Origin: Nocardioides sp. AX2bis | GTDB taxonomy: Bacteria > Actinomycetota > Actinomycetes > Propionibacteriales > Nocardioidaceae | NCBI RefSeq assembly: GCF_902506435.1 | Contig: NZ_LR733215.1 | Coordinates: forward strand, 716,414 to 780,413 | Reading direction: 5' to 3' | Length of the DNA: 64,000 bases | In this document: positions 16,465-25,643 of the stretch, piece after piece | Layout of the letters: each line of letters begins with the position of its first letter | How positions within the stretch are numbered: the stretch's first letter is position 1 | Notes under the pieces: generated by a model | Database searches by the model: none | What the model was told of the DNA's origin: nothing | What the model saw: the letters and a program-made list of their open reading frames with translations, nothing else | Made by a program: the position numbers and the translations under genes

Positions 16465-17940
16465 ATGACCACGCCGCCCCCGACCGCCGCGCCCACCGTT
16501 GCGCCCGCCGCCACGCCCGTCCCCGAGGGCACCGGTCTGCGCCTGCTGCCGGGTGCCCGGCTGGGCTCCCGCGCGGCGGACGGCAGCCGGACCCTGACGG
16601 GGTACGGGGCCGACCGCGTCCTGCGGCTGGTGCCCCGCGCGGCCGGGATCGTGGCCGGGCTGCCGGCGCTGGTCGAGGACCCCGTGGGTCGGCGGCTGGC
16701 CCGCACCCTGCTCGACGCGGGCGTGGCCGAGCCGTGGTGGCCTGACGCCCCGCCGGGCGACGACACCGTGGCCGACGTGACCGTCGTGGTGCCGGTGCAC
16801 GACCGCCCGGACGAGCTGGCCCGGCTGCTGTCCGCGCTGCCTCGCGGGCTGCCGGTCGTGGTCGTCGACGACGCCTCGGCCGACCCCGGCGCGGTCGCGA
16901 CCGTCGCCGCCGCGCACGGCGCCCGGCTGCTGCGGCACGCGGTCAACCGGGGTCCCGCCGCGGCGCGCAACACCGGCCTGGCCGCGGTCACGACGCCGCT
17001 GGTGGCGTTCGTCGACTCCGACGTGGTGCCCGACCCGGGCTGGCTCGGCACCCTGCGCCGGCACCTCGACGACCCGCTGGTGGCGGTCGCCGCGCCCCGG
17101 GTGCTCGCGCTCGCGGGGGCCCCGTCGGCGGGCCGCCTGGCGCGGTGGGTGGCGGCGTACGAGACCGACCGGTCCTCCCTCGACCTCGGCGCCCGCGCCG
17201 CCCAGGTCCGCCCCCGGGCGCCGGTCTCCTACGTCCCGAGCGCCTGCTGGCTCGCCCGGGTCGGGGCGCTCGGCGGCGGGTTCGCCGAGGAGCTGCGCAG
17301 CGGCGAGGACGTCGACCTCGTCTGGCGCCTGGTCGCCGGGGGGTGGCGGGTGCGGTACGAGCCCGCCGCGCGGGTGCGTCACGACCACCGCGCGGGGCCG
17401 GCGGCCTGGCTGCGGCGCAAGGCCTTCTACGGCGGCTCGGCCGCCGACCTGGCCCGCCGCCACGGCGACGCCGTCGCCCCGGTCGTGCTGACGCCCTGGG
17501 CGGCGGTCACCGCGCTCGCCCTGCTGGCCCAGCGCCGCTGGTCCCTGCCCGTCGCGGGGGCGGCGTGGGGCACCGCGATCGTCGTGCTCGCGCGGCGGCT
17601 GCCCGGGGAACGGCCGACCGCGGACGCCGCCGTCCTGGCCACCCGCGGCCTCGGGGCCGTCCTCACCCAGATCGCCGCGTCGCTGACCCGGCACCACTGG
17701 CCGCTGGCCGTCCTCGCCGCCACCCGCTCCCGCCGGGCCCGCAGGGCGGTGCTGGTCGCGGCCCTGGGGGAGGGCCTGTGGGACCACCACCGGGTCGGGG
17801 CGACGCAGCCGCGGGCGGCGTACGTCGTGGCCCACCGCCTCGACGACCTCGCCTACGGTGCGGGCGTCTGGGTCGGCGTGGCGCGCGCCCGCTCGCCGCG
17901 GGCGCTGCTGCCGGTGCTGCTGCGCCGTCCCTCACGCTAG
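16465..17940 (+). CDS. mftF: MftF-like mycofactocin glycosyltransferase
   Basis: The 491-residue protein has a GT2-family core. VTVVVPVHDRPDELARLLSAL is followed by VVVVDDASAD, the sugar-nucleotide DSDVVPDPGW (DXD-like) and the acceptor-side run CWLARVGALGGGFAEELRSGEDVDLVWRLVAGGWRVRYEPAARVRHDHR. The GEDVDLVWR signature and the preceding YVPSA are typical of MftF. That enzyme adds the beta-1,4-glucan chain to premycofactocin, and long hydrophobic segments in the last 150 residues suggest membrane association. In mycobacteria mftF ends the mftABCDEF operon; here it stands alone, divergent from mdo, with MftM on the other side. Confidence 0.85.
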   Translation: MTTPPPTAAPTVAPAATPVPEGTGLRLLPGARLGSRAADGSRTLTGYGADRVLRLVPRAAGIVAGLPALVEDPVGRRLARTLLDAGVAEPWWPDAPPGDDTVADVTVVVPVHDRPDELARLLSALPRGLPVVVVDDASADPGAVATVAAAHGARLLRHAVNRGPAAARNTGLAAVTTPLVAFVDSDVVPDPGWLGTLRRHLDDPLVAVAAPRVLALAGAPSAGRLARWVAAYETDRSSLDLGARAAQVRPRAPVSYVPSACWLARVGALGGGFAEELRSGEDVDLVWRLVAGGWRVRYEPAARVRHDHRAGPAAWLRRKAFYGGSAADLARRHGDAVAPVVLTPWAAVTALALLAQRRWSLPVAGAAWGTAIVVLARRLPGERPTADAAVLATRGLGAVLTQIAASLTRHHWPLAVLAATRSRRARRAVLVAALGEGLWDHHRVGATQPRAAYVVAHRLDDLAYGAGVWVGVARARSPRALLPVLLRRPSR

Positions 17941-17970
17941 ACCGGCCTGCGATCGCGTGAGGGTCGTCAC

Positions 17971-17987
17971 AGCACCGGTGCTAGGTT
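17971..17987 (+). promoter_or_regulatory. Palindrome over the -10 of the GAF regulator gene
   Basis: A perfect 12-bp palindrome AGCACCGGTGCT (17971-17982) touches a -10 box TAGGTT (17982-17987), 34 bases upstream of the ATG at 18022. Placement directly against the -10 is what an autorepression site would look like. The GGGGGAG at 18012-18018 is the ribosome-binding site. Confidence 0.5.
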
Positions 17988-18021
17988 CGGCGCGACCGAG
18001 GGAAGAGCACCGGGGGAGCCG

Positions 18022-19293
18022 ATGGGGACCGACGAGCTGCACAGCCGGAAGGTCCAGACGCTCAAGGCGTGGACCTCCTTCGTCGAGAACGGCGACTCCA
18101 CCGACTCGGTGGTGCGACCCGAGATCCTCTCCAGCTGGACCCGCTCGGTGGCTGCCGTGCCGACCGGCGTCGAGGCCGCCCCGATGTCGGATGAGGACGA
18201 GACCGCGTCGCTGTGGCAGGACTCCCCGCTGCAGGAGGCCGTGGCCGGGGTCGAGGCCGAGCTGCGGCGCACCGCCGAGGACGGCGACCTCGTCCTGGCC
18301 GTGACCGACGCCCAGACCCGGATCCTGTGGACCTACGGCGGCCGCGTGATGCGCCGCAAGGCCGAGACCGTGAACTTCGCGCCGGGTGCCCGCTGGGACG
18401 ACCAGTCGGTCGGCACCAACGCCCTCGACCTGGCGACCCGGATGGCCACGCCGTCGATGGTGTTCTCCGCCGAGCACTACGCCCCGATCGTGCACAACTG
18501 GGTGTGCTGGGCCGCGCCCGTCTTCGACCCCCACAGCGGCCGCCAGATCGGGGTCATCGACCTGTCGACGACCTGGGACCGCAGCCACCCGATCGGGCTG
18601 GCCACCGCGCGGGTGATGGCGCGGCTGATCGAGTCCGCGATGCCGCGCTCGGCCTACCAGCCGACCGCGCTGGAGGACCTCATCGGCCAGGCCGACGGCG
18701 GCCCGGTCGGCGACGCGCTCGAGTCCGAGCCCGGCCTGGTGATGCGCCTGCTCGGCACCGCCGAGGTGCGCCACGACGGCCAGCGGCTGCTGCTCAACCG
18801 TCGCCAGACCGAGATCCTCGCGCTGCTCGCGCTGCACCCCGAGGGACTCTCGCTGGACCGGCTGCACGCGCTGGTCTACGGCGACCAGGCCGTCACGCTC
18901 TCCACGCTCAAGGCGGAGGTCTCGCACCTGCGCTCCGCCCTCGGTGGCCAGCTGGCCTCGCGGCCCTACCGGCTCACGATGCCGGTGACCACCGACGTCG
19001 ACCGGGTGCTGGACCTCCTGCGCGCGGGCCAGGTCGCCCGCGCCGTACGGGCCTACGGCGGCGACCTGCTGCCCGGCACCAACAGCCCGGCGCTGTCCGA
19101 GCTGGCCGACTACGTCGCCGTCGCCGTGCGGGAGGCGCTGCTGGTCGACCCGGAGCCGGCCGCGGTGCTGCGCTACGCCGACCTCGCGCCGTACGACGTC
19201 GAGGTCGTCGAGAAGTGCCTGTCGGTCCTGGGGGACCGTCACCACACCGCGAAGCCCCTGCTCAAGGGCAAGCTCGCGGCCGCCTCGCGCTGA
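18022..19293 (+). CDS. GAF-domain regulator without AAA+ domain
   Basis: The 423-residue protein resembles the N-terminal sensor half of AcoR-like activators: the segment RPEILSSWTRS, then a GAF domain at about residues 75-205 (ILWTYGGRVMRRKAE, APGARWDDQSVGTNALDLA, WVCWAAPVFDPHSGRQIGVIDLST). The sigma-54 AAA+ domain is absent. Instead there is a winged-helix-like region (LLNRRQTEILALLALHPEGLSLDRLHALVYGDQAVTLSTLKAEVSHLRSAL). This form is common in actinobacteria next to aldehyde or alcohol dehydrogenase genes. It lies between mftF and coxS, so control of the cox operon, the mdo operon or both is likely but untested. Confidence 0.75.
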   Translation: MGTDELHSRKVQTLKAWTSFVENGDSTDSVVRPEILSSWTRSVAAVPTGVEAAPMSDEDETASLWQDSPLQEAVAGVEAELRRTAEDGDLVLAVTDAQTRILWTYGGRVMRRKAETVNFAPGARWDDQSVGTNALDLATRMATPSMVFSAEHYAPIVHNWVCWAAPVFDPHSGRQIGVIDLSTTWDRSHPIGLATARVMARLIESAMPRSAYQPTALEDLIGQADGGPVGDALESEPGLVMRLLGTAEVRHDGQRLLLNRRQTEILALLALHPEGLSLDRLHALVYGDQAVTLSTLKAEVSHLRSALGGQLASRPYRLTMPVTTDVDRVLDLLRAGQVARAVRAYGGDLLPGTNSPALSELADYVAVAVREALLVDPEPAAVLRYADLAPYDVEVVEKCLSVLGDRHHTAKPLLKGKLAAASR

Positions 19294-19314
19294 GCCCGGG
19301 CCGGGGTGGCACCC

Positions 19315-19346
19315 CCAACCATCGGCCAACCGTCGCGACCTAGCGT
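19315..19346 (+). promoter_or_regulatory. coxS promoter with paired CCAAC boxes
   Basis: CCAACC (19315-19320) and GCCAAC (19325-19330) are spaced 10 bases apart. They are followed by CGCGACC and a -10 TAGCGT (19341-19346). The coxD promoter at 3368-3400 has the same two boxes at the same 10-base phase, the same CGCGACCTAG run, and the -10 shifted by one base. A leader of about 80 bases with an AAGGGAG ribosome-binding site (19417-19423) precedes coxS. Confidence 0.62.
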
Positions 19347-19433
19347 CAGCCTCACGAGAGACCCACGTCACACGCGGGTCCGGTGACCGTCCGTGCTCAC
19401 GCACGACAGCCCACGCAAGGGAGCGAGCAGGCC

Positions 19434-19936
<503 letters not shown>

Positions 19937-19940
<4 letters not shown>

Positions 19941-22423
19941 CCACCACCCAGGACCGTCCCGCCGTCGCCAAGGAGATCGGGCAGGAGCGCCGCCGCAAGG
20001 AGGACCAGCGCCTGATCACCGGGCGTACCCGGTGGACCGACAACATCGTGCTGCCCGGGATGCTGCACATGGCCATGGTGCGCAGCCCCTTCGCCCACGC
20101 GAAGATCACCTCGATCGACAAGTCCGCGGCGGAGGCCTCGCCCAACGTGGTCTCGGTGCTGACCGGCGCCGACCTCGGCGAGAGCCAGGGCGTGCTGATC
20201 AACGCCTGGGCGATCACCACCGACCAGGTCACCCCGACCCACCTGCCGTGCCCCATCGACAAGGTCAGCTTCGCCGGCGAGATCGTGGCCGTCGTGGTGG
20301 CCCGCACCCAGGCCGAGGCCCGGGACGCCGCCGAGCTCGTCGACGTCGAGTACGAGGAGCTCCCGGCCGCGCTGGACCTGAAGAAGTCCGCGAACGACGA
20401 GGTGCTCGCGCACCCCGACCTGGGCACCAACAAGTCCGCGTTCTGGAAGTTCGACTCCCTCGAGGCCGGCACCGGCAGCAGCATCGACGAGGCGATCGAG
20501 AAGGCCCGCACCGACGGCGTCGTCATCGAGCGCGAGTACCGCCAGCAGCGCCTCATCCCGGCGTTCATGGAGCCCCGCTCCACGGTGGTCGACCCGACCG
20601 GCGAGCAGATCACCATGTGGTCGGCCACCCAGGTGCCGCACATCCTGCGCTTCGCGCTGGCCGCGACCACCGGGGTGTCGGAGTCCAAGATCCGCGTCAT
20701 CGCCCCCGACGTGGGCGGCGGCTTCGGCGGCAAGCTCCAGACCACCCCCGAGGAGTGGCTGACCTTCGCCATCGCCAACCGCCTGGGCAAGCCGGTGAAG
20801 TTCACCGAGACCCGCTCGGAGAGCCTGATGGTGGCCCACCACGGTCGCGACCAGTGGCAGAAGCTGACCCTGGCCGCCGACAAGGAGGGCAACGTCCTCG
20901 GTCTCAAGGTGGACCTGCTCGCCGACCTCGGGGCGTACGTCTCCCTCGTCGGTGGCGGCGTGCCCGTGCTCGGCGCGTTCATGTTCAACGCGATCTACAA
21001 GTTCCCGGCCTACCAGTTCAACTGCCAGACGGTGCTGACCAACAAGACCTGGACCGACGCCTACCGCGGCGCCGGGCGGCCCGAGGCCACCTTCGGCATC
21101 GAGCGGATGATGAGCGAGCTCGCCGCCGAGCTCGACATGGACCCGCTCGAGCTGCGCGAGAAGAACTGGATCAAGCACGAGGAGTTCCCCTTCACCACGG
21201 TGGCCGGGCTCGAGTACGACACCGGCAACTACGAGGCCGCCACCGCGCTGGCCCGCGAGATGTTCGGCTACGACGACCTGCGCGCCGAGCAGAAGCGTCG
21301 CCGCGACGCCGGCGACAAGGTCCAGCTCGGCATCGGCATCTCCACCTTCACCGAGATGTGCGGCCTGGCCCCCTCGCGGGTGCTCGGGCAGCTCAACTAC
21401 GGCGCCGGCGGCTGGGAGCACGCGTCGGTACGCATGCTGGCCACCGGCAAGGTCGAGGTCGTCACCGGCGCCTCCGCGCACGGCCAGGGCCACGAGACGG
21501 CGTTCAGCCAGATCGTCGCCGACCGGCTCGGGGTCGCCTTCGACGACGTCGAGGTGCTGCACGGCGACACCCAGATCGCGCACAAGGGCCTGGACACCTA
21601 CGGCTCGCGCTCCCTGGTCGTCGGCGGCGAGGCGCTGGTCAAGGCGGCCGACAAGGTCGTCGAGAAGGCCAAGCCGGTCGCGGCCCACCTGCTCGAGGCC
21701 TCGGTGGACGACATCGAGTTCGAGGGCGGCCGGTTCACCGTCCGCGGCACCGACCAGGGCCTGGCCATCGGGGAGATCGCCGCGGCGATGTTCTCGGCGC
21801 ACGACTACCCCGAGGGCATGGAGCCGTCGCTGGACTCCGAGGCCACCTTCGACCCGGTGAACTTCAACTACCCCCACGGCACGCACCTGTGCGCCATGGA
21901 GGTCGACACCGAGACCGGTGCGGTCAAGATGCGCAAGTACGTCTGCGTGGACGACATCGGCACCGTGATCAACCCGTTGATCGTCTCGGGCCAGATCCAC
22001 GGCGGCCTGGTCCAGGGCATCGCGCAGGCGCTGTGGGAGGAGGCGGTCTACGACGACGCCGGGACCCTGGTCTCCGGCTCGTTCGTCGACTACCTGCTGC
22101 CGACGGCCGCCGACACGATGAACTACGAGATCGACCACACCAGCACCCCGTCGATCACCAACACGCTCGGCACCAAGGGCGTGGGCGAGGCGGGCACGAT
22201 CGCCTCCACCCCGGCCGTGGTGAACGCCGTCGTCGACGCCGTGCGCCACCTGGGCGTCAACGACATCCAGATGCCGTGCACGCCCGAGCGCGTCTGGAAG
22301 GCCGTCAACGGCGTCGGAGCGGGGGGCGAGGCCTCGACCGAGGGTGCCGCCGCCGCTCACTTCGACCCGGCGACCGGCATGGAAGGCACCACCGACCGCA
22401 CCACTGGAGGGACGCAGGCATGA
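19937..22423 (+). CDS. coxL: Molybdenum hydroxylase large subunit, form II CoxL type
   Basis: The 828-residue catalytic subunit binds molybdopterin cytosine dinucleotide. Visible motifs are the N-terminal [21 protein letters not shown], the VGGGFGGK segment, the active-site loop AYRGAGR (residues 375-381), [17 protein letters not shown] and [10 protein letters not shown] with the base Glu751. Form I CO dehydrogenases carry AYxCSFR with the Cys that binds copper; here that Cys is absent, so this is the form II type. Form II enzymes are named after CO dehydrogenase, but CO oxidation is unproven for many, and aldehydes or N-heterocycles are possible substrates. It overlaps coxS and coxM by 4 bases each. 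Confidence 0.9.
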
Positions 22424-23274
22424 TCCCCGCACCGTTCGAGTACCTCGCGCCCACCACGGTCGAGGACGCCCTCGCGGCCCTCGCCGAGCACGGCGAGGAC
22501 GCCAAGATCCTCGGGGGCGGCCAGAGCCTCCTGCCGGTCCTCCGGATGCGCCTCAACGCACCCGAGATGGTCATCGACCTCGGCAAGATCGAGTCGATCC
22601 GGGGCATCCGCGACGACGGCGACGCCATCGTCATCGGCGCCATGACCACCCACGCGGCGGTCGGCTCCGACCCGCTCGTGGCCGAGCACGCCGCCCTGGT
22701 GAGCAGGGCCGTCGACCACCTGGCCGACGCCCAGATCCGCCACCGGGGCACCTTCGGCGGGGCCCTGGCCCACGCCGACCCGGCCGGTGACCTGGGAGCC
22801 CCGGCGCTCGCGCTCGGCGCCCAGTTCGTCATCGCCGGCCCGGGTGGCACACGGACCGTCGCGGCCGACGACTTCTTCATCGACCTCTTCGAGACCGCCA
22901 TCGGGGAGGACGAGATCCTCACCGAGGTCCGGATCCCCAAGCACACCGGCTGGGGTGCGCACTACGAGAAGTTCGTGCGCGTGGCCCACCAGTGGCCGAT
23001 CGTGGCCGTGGCCGCGGCGGTCCGGGTCGAGGGCGGCGTCATCGCCGAGGCCCGGGTCGGGCTGACCAACATGGGCAACACCCCGCTGCGTGCGCGCAGC
23101 GTGGAGGAGGCCCTGGTCGGCGTGCAGGCCACCGAGGACGCGGTGCGCGAGGCGGCCGGCAAGGCCGCCGACGGCACCAACCCGCCCTCGGACCTGAACG
23201 GCCAGGCCTCGTACCGCAAGCACCTGGCCACCGTGCTGACCCGGCGCGCCGTCGTGACCGCGGCGGGGGGCTGA
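22420..23274 (+). CDS. coxM: Molybdenum hydroxylase FAD subunit CoxM
   Basis: The 284-residue flavoprotein starts at the ATG overlapping the coxL stop. The FAD-binding signatures are both present: KILGGGQSLLPVLRMRL near residue 30 and RHRGTFGGALAHADPAGDL near residue 108. The C-terminal CO_deh_flav_C domain (WPIVAVAAAVRVEGGVIAEARVGLTNMGNTPLRA) is complete. It passes electrons from CoxS to a quinone or other acceptor. It is the third gene of the coxS-L-M-G operon. Confidence 0.92.
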   Translation: MIPAPFEYLAPTTVEDALAALAEHGEDAKILGGGQSLLPVLRMRLNAPEMVIDLGKIESIRGIRDDGDAIVIGAMTTHAAVGSDPLVAEHAALVSRAVDHLADAQIRHRGTFGGALAHADPAGDLGAPALALGAQFVIAGPGGTRTVAADDFFIDLFETAIGEDEILTEVRIPKHTGWGAHYEKFVRVAHQWPIVAVAAAVRVEGGVIAEARVGLTNMGNTPLRARSVEEALVGVQATEDAVREAAGKAADGTNPPSDLNGQASYRKHLATVLTRRAVVTAAGG

Positions 23275-23281
23275 TCACTCG

Positions 23282-24025
23282 ATGGACCTGTCCCACTCGT
23301 TCACCGTGCCCACCTCGGTGGACGCCACCTGGGCGCACTTCCAGGACCTGGGGGCGCTCGCGGAGTGCTTCCCCGGGGCCACCATCGGCGACTACGACGA
23401 GCAGAACTTCTCCGGCACGGTGAAGGTCAAGCTCGGTCCGATCGCCCTGGTGTACTCCGGGAGCGGCACCTTCGTGGAGAAGGACGACACCGCCCACCGC
23501 TTCGTGGTGGACGCCAAGGGCAAGGACAAGCGCGGCAACGGCACCGCCGGTGCCAAGGTGACGCTGTCGATGCAGGACGCCGACGGCGCCACCGACGTGC
23601 AGGTCCTCACCGACCTCAACGTCACCGGCAAGCCGGCGCAGTTCGGGCGCGGTGTGATGCAGGACGTCTCCGACAAGCTGCTCGGCCAGTTCGTGGCCTG
23701 CCTGGAGAAGACCCTGTCCGAGGGACCCGCGGAGGCCCCGGCCGCCGCGGTGACCGAGTCGGCGGCGGGAACCTCCGTCGGCGACGAGGCGCAGGGTGAG
23801 CCGGCCGTCGTGGCGGCCTCCCCGGCGGCCTCCGGCGGCGAGGCCCCGGCGACGGCTCCGGCCGCCCCGCGGCCTGCGGCTCCTCGCCCGGCACCGGCGA
23901 AGGAGGACGACGCGCTGGACCTCGGCGCGGCCGTCATCCCGATCCTGGTCAAGACCTACGGCCCGCAGGCGGCCATCGCCCTGGTGATCGCGGTCGTGGC
24001 CTACCTGGTCGGCAAGCGCCGCTGA
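23282..24025 (+). CDS. coxG: CoxG-type SRPBCC membrane anchor
   Basis: The 247-residue protein begins with a CoxG/SRPBCC domain of about 145 residues (MDLSHSFTVPTSVDATWAHFQDLGALAECFPGA, the usual CoxG opening). It continues with an Ala/Pro-rich linker of about 75 residues and ends with a single membrane helix (YGPQAAIALVIAVVAYLVG) and a basic GKRR tail. CoxG is reported to recruit CO dehydrogenase to the membrane, and more recently to bind and deliver menaquinone. The long tail helix fits either role. It starts 7 bases after coxM and is the last gene of the operon. Confidence 0.88.
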   Translation: MDLSHSFTVPTSVDATWAHFQDLGALAECFPGATIGDYDEQNFSGTVKVKLGPIALVYSGSGTFVEKDDTAHRFVVDAKGKDKRGNGTAGAKVTLSMQDADGATDVQVLTDLNVTGKPAQFGRGVMQDVSDKLLGQFVACLEKTLSEGPAEAPAAAVTESAAGTSVGDEAQGEPAVVAASPAASGGEAPATAPAAPRPAAPRPAPAKEDDALDLGAAVIPILVKTYGPQAAIALVIAVVAYLVGKRR

Positions 24026-24031
24026 CACGCA

Positions 24032-24094
24032 GATAGTCCCTGACGAGATCGTCGCGGATCACCTCGATCCAGAACGATCTCGTCAGGGACTATC
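24032..24094. terminator. 21-bp perfect inverted repeat with nested stem
   Basis: The left arm 24032-24052 (begins GATAGTCCCTGACG) is exactly complementary to 24074-24094. Inside the 21-base spacer, GGATC (24056-24060) pairs with GATCC (24066-24070). The element lies between the convergent coxG and gnd genes, 6 bases after the coxG stop, so two-way termination is the simplest role. However, the stem is long, not GC-rich for this genome, and has no T-run. Confidence 0.75.
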
Positions 24095-24120
24095 GCTATT
24101 TCAGGCCCGGACGGGTCCGG

Positions 24121-25578
24121 TCAGGACTGGTCCTCCTCGGACAGGTCCCCGGCCCACAGGGTGTGGAACGTGCCCTCGCGGTCGGTGCGCCCGTAGGTGT
24201 GCGCGCCGAAGTTGTCGCGCAGGCCCTGGATCAGCGCGGCCGGCAGCCGGTCGCGGCGCAGGGCGTCGAAGTAGGCCAGCGACGAGGCGAACGCGGGGAC
24301 CGGTACGCCCACCCGTGCGGCCGTCGCGACCACCTCGCGCCAGGCGTCCAGCCCGTCGCGGACGGCGTCGGCGAAGTAGGGGTCGACCAGCAGCGAGGGC
24401 AGGTCGGCGCGCTCGGCGTACGCCTCGACGATCCGGTTGAGGAACTGCGCCCGGATGATGCAGCCGCCGCGCCAGATGGTGGCCATGTCACCGAGGTCGA
24501 CGTCCCAGTCGTTCTCCTCGCTGCCGGCCTTGATCTGGTCGAAGCCCTGGGCGTAGGCGACCACCTTCGAGGCGTAGAGCGCCGCGCGGACCTGGTCGAC
24601 GAAGGTGTCGCGGTCGACCTCGACGTCGGCGAGGTCCGAGCCGAAGGTCTCGGCCGCGGCCCTGCGCTGCTCGGTGTGGCCGGAGATGCTCCGGGCGAAG
24701 GTCGCCTCGGCGATGCCGGTGACCGGGACGCCGAGGTCGAGCGCGCTCTGCACGGTCCAGCGGCCGGTGCCCTTCTGCTCGGCGGCGTCGCGCACGACGT
24801 CGACGAACGGGGCGCCGGTGTCGCCGTCGGTGTGGGCGAGGACGTCGGCGGTGATCTCGATCAGGAACGACTCGAGGTCACCGTCGTTCCACTCGCGGAA
24901 GACCTGCGAGATCTCGGCCGGCTCGAGCCCGCCGACGGTGCGCAGCAGGTCGTACGACTCCGCGATCAGCTGCATGTCGGCGTACTCGATGCCGTTGTGC
25001 ACCATCTTCACGAAGTGACCGGCCGCGCCGGGCCCCACGTGGGTGGTGCACGGGGTGCCGTCGACCTCGGCGGCGATCGAGGTCAGCACCGGCCGCAGGC
25101 GCTCCCAGGCGTGCTCGGAGCCGCCGGGCATGATCGACGGCCCGTTCAGCGCGCCCTCCTCGCCGCCCGAGACGCCCATCCCCACGAAGTGGAGGTCCTT
25201 CTCGGCCAGCGCGGCCTCGCGGCGCACGGTGTCGTCGTAGTGGGCGTTGCCGGCGTCGACCACGATGTCGTCGGGGTCCAGCAGCGGGACCAGCTCGTCG
25301 ATCACGGCATCGGTCGGGGCGCCGGCCTTGACCATGATCACGATCGCCCGGGGACGCTCGATCGCGGCCACGAACTCCTCGAGGCTCTCGGTCGGCACGA
25401 AGTCGCCCTCGTCGCCGAACTCCTCGACGAGGCTCGTCATCTTGCCGGTGGTCCGGTTGTGGACGGCGATCGTGTGGCCCTGCCGGGCGATGTTGCGCGC
25501 GAGGTTGCGACCCATCACCGCCAGGCCGGTGAGGCCGATGGTGGCGCGGGCGTCGGTCGTGGAGGTGGTGTCAGCCAT
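24121..25578 (-). CDS. gndA: 6-phosphogluconate dehydrogenase, decarboxylating
   Basis: The 485-residue enzyme is of the long, NADP-type 6PGDH class. It has the dinucleotide-binding IGLTGLAVMGRNLARNIARQGH, the substrate motif FVGMGVSGGEEGALNGPSIMPGG, catalytic Lys/Glu in HFVKMVHNGIEYADMQLIAE, and the C-terminal IWRGGCIIRAQFLNRI. The reaction is 6-phosphogluconate to ribulose 5-phosphate, CO2 and NADPH in the pentose phosphate pathway. If methanol carbon were assimilated by a ribulose monophosphate route this gene would matter, but no RuMP enzymes are seen here. It is convergent with coxG. Confidence 0.95.
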   Translation of the reverse strand: MADTTSTTDARATIGLTGLAVMGRNLARNIARQGHTIAVHNRTTGKMTSLVEEFGDEGDFVPTESLEEFVAAIERPRAIVIMVKAGAPTDAVIDELVPLLDPDDIVVDAGNAHYDDTVRREAALAEKDLHFVGMGVSGGEEGALNGPSIMPGGSEHAWERLRPVLTSIAAEVDGTPCTTHVGPGAAGHFVKMVHNGIEYADMQLIAESYDLLRTVGGLEPAEISQVFREWNDGDLESFLIEITADVLAHTDGDTGAPFVDVVRDAAEQKGTGRWTVQSALDLGVPVTGIAEATFARSISGHTEQRRAAAETFGSDLADVEVDRDTFVDQVRAALYASKVVAYAQGFDQIKAGSEENDWDVDLGDMATIWRGGCIIRAQFLNRIVEAYAERADLPSLLVDPYFADAVRDGLDAWREVVATAARVGVPVPAFASSLAYFDALRRDRLPAALIQGLRDNFGAHTYGRTDREGTFHTLWAGDLSEEDQS

Positions 25579-25643
25579 GTCCGACCCAACCCCGGAGGGT
25601 CCGCTGGTGTTCCGGGCCGAGGGGTGACCTGCCCGGGGCAGGG

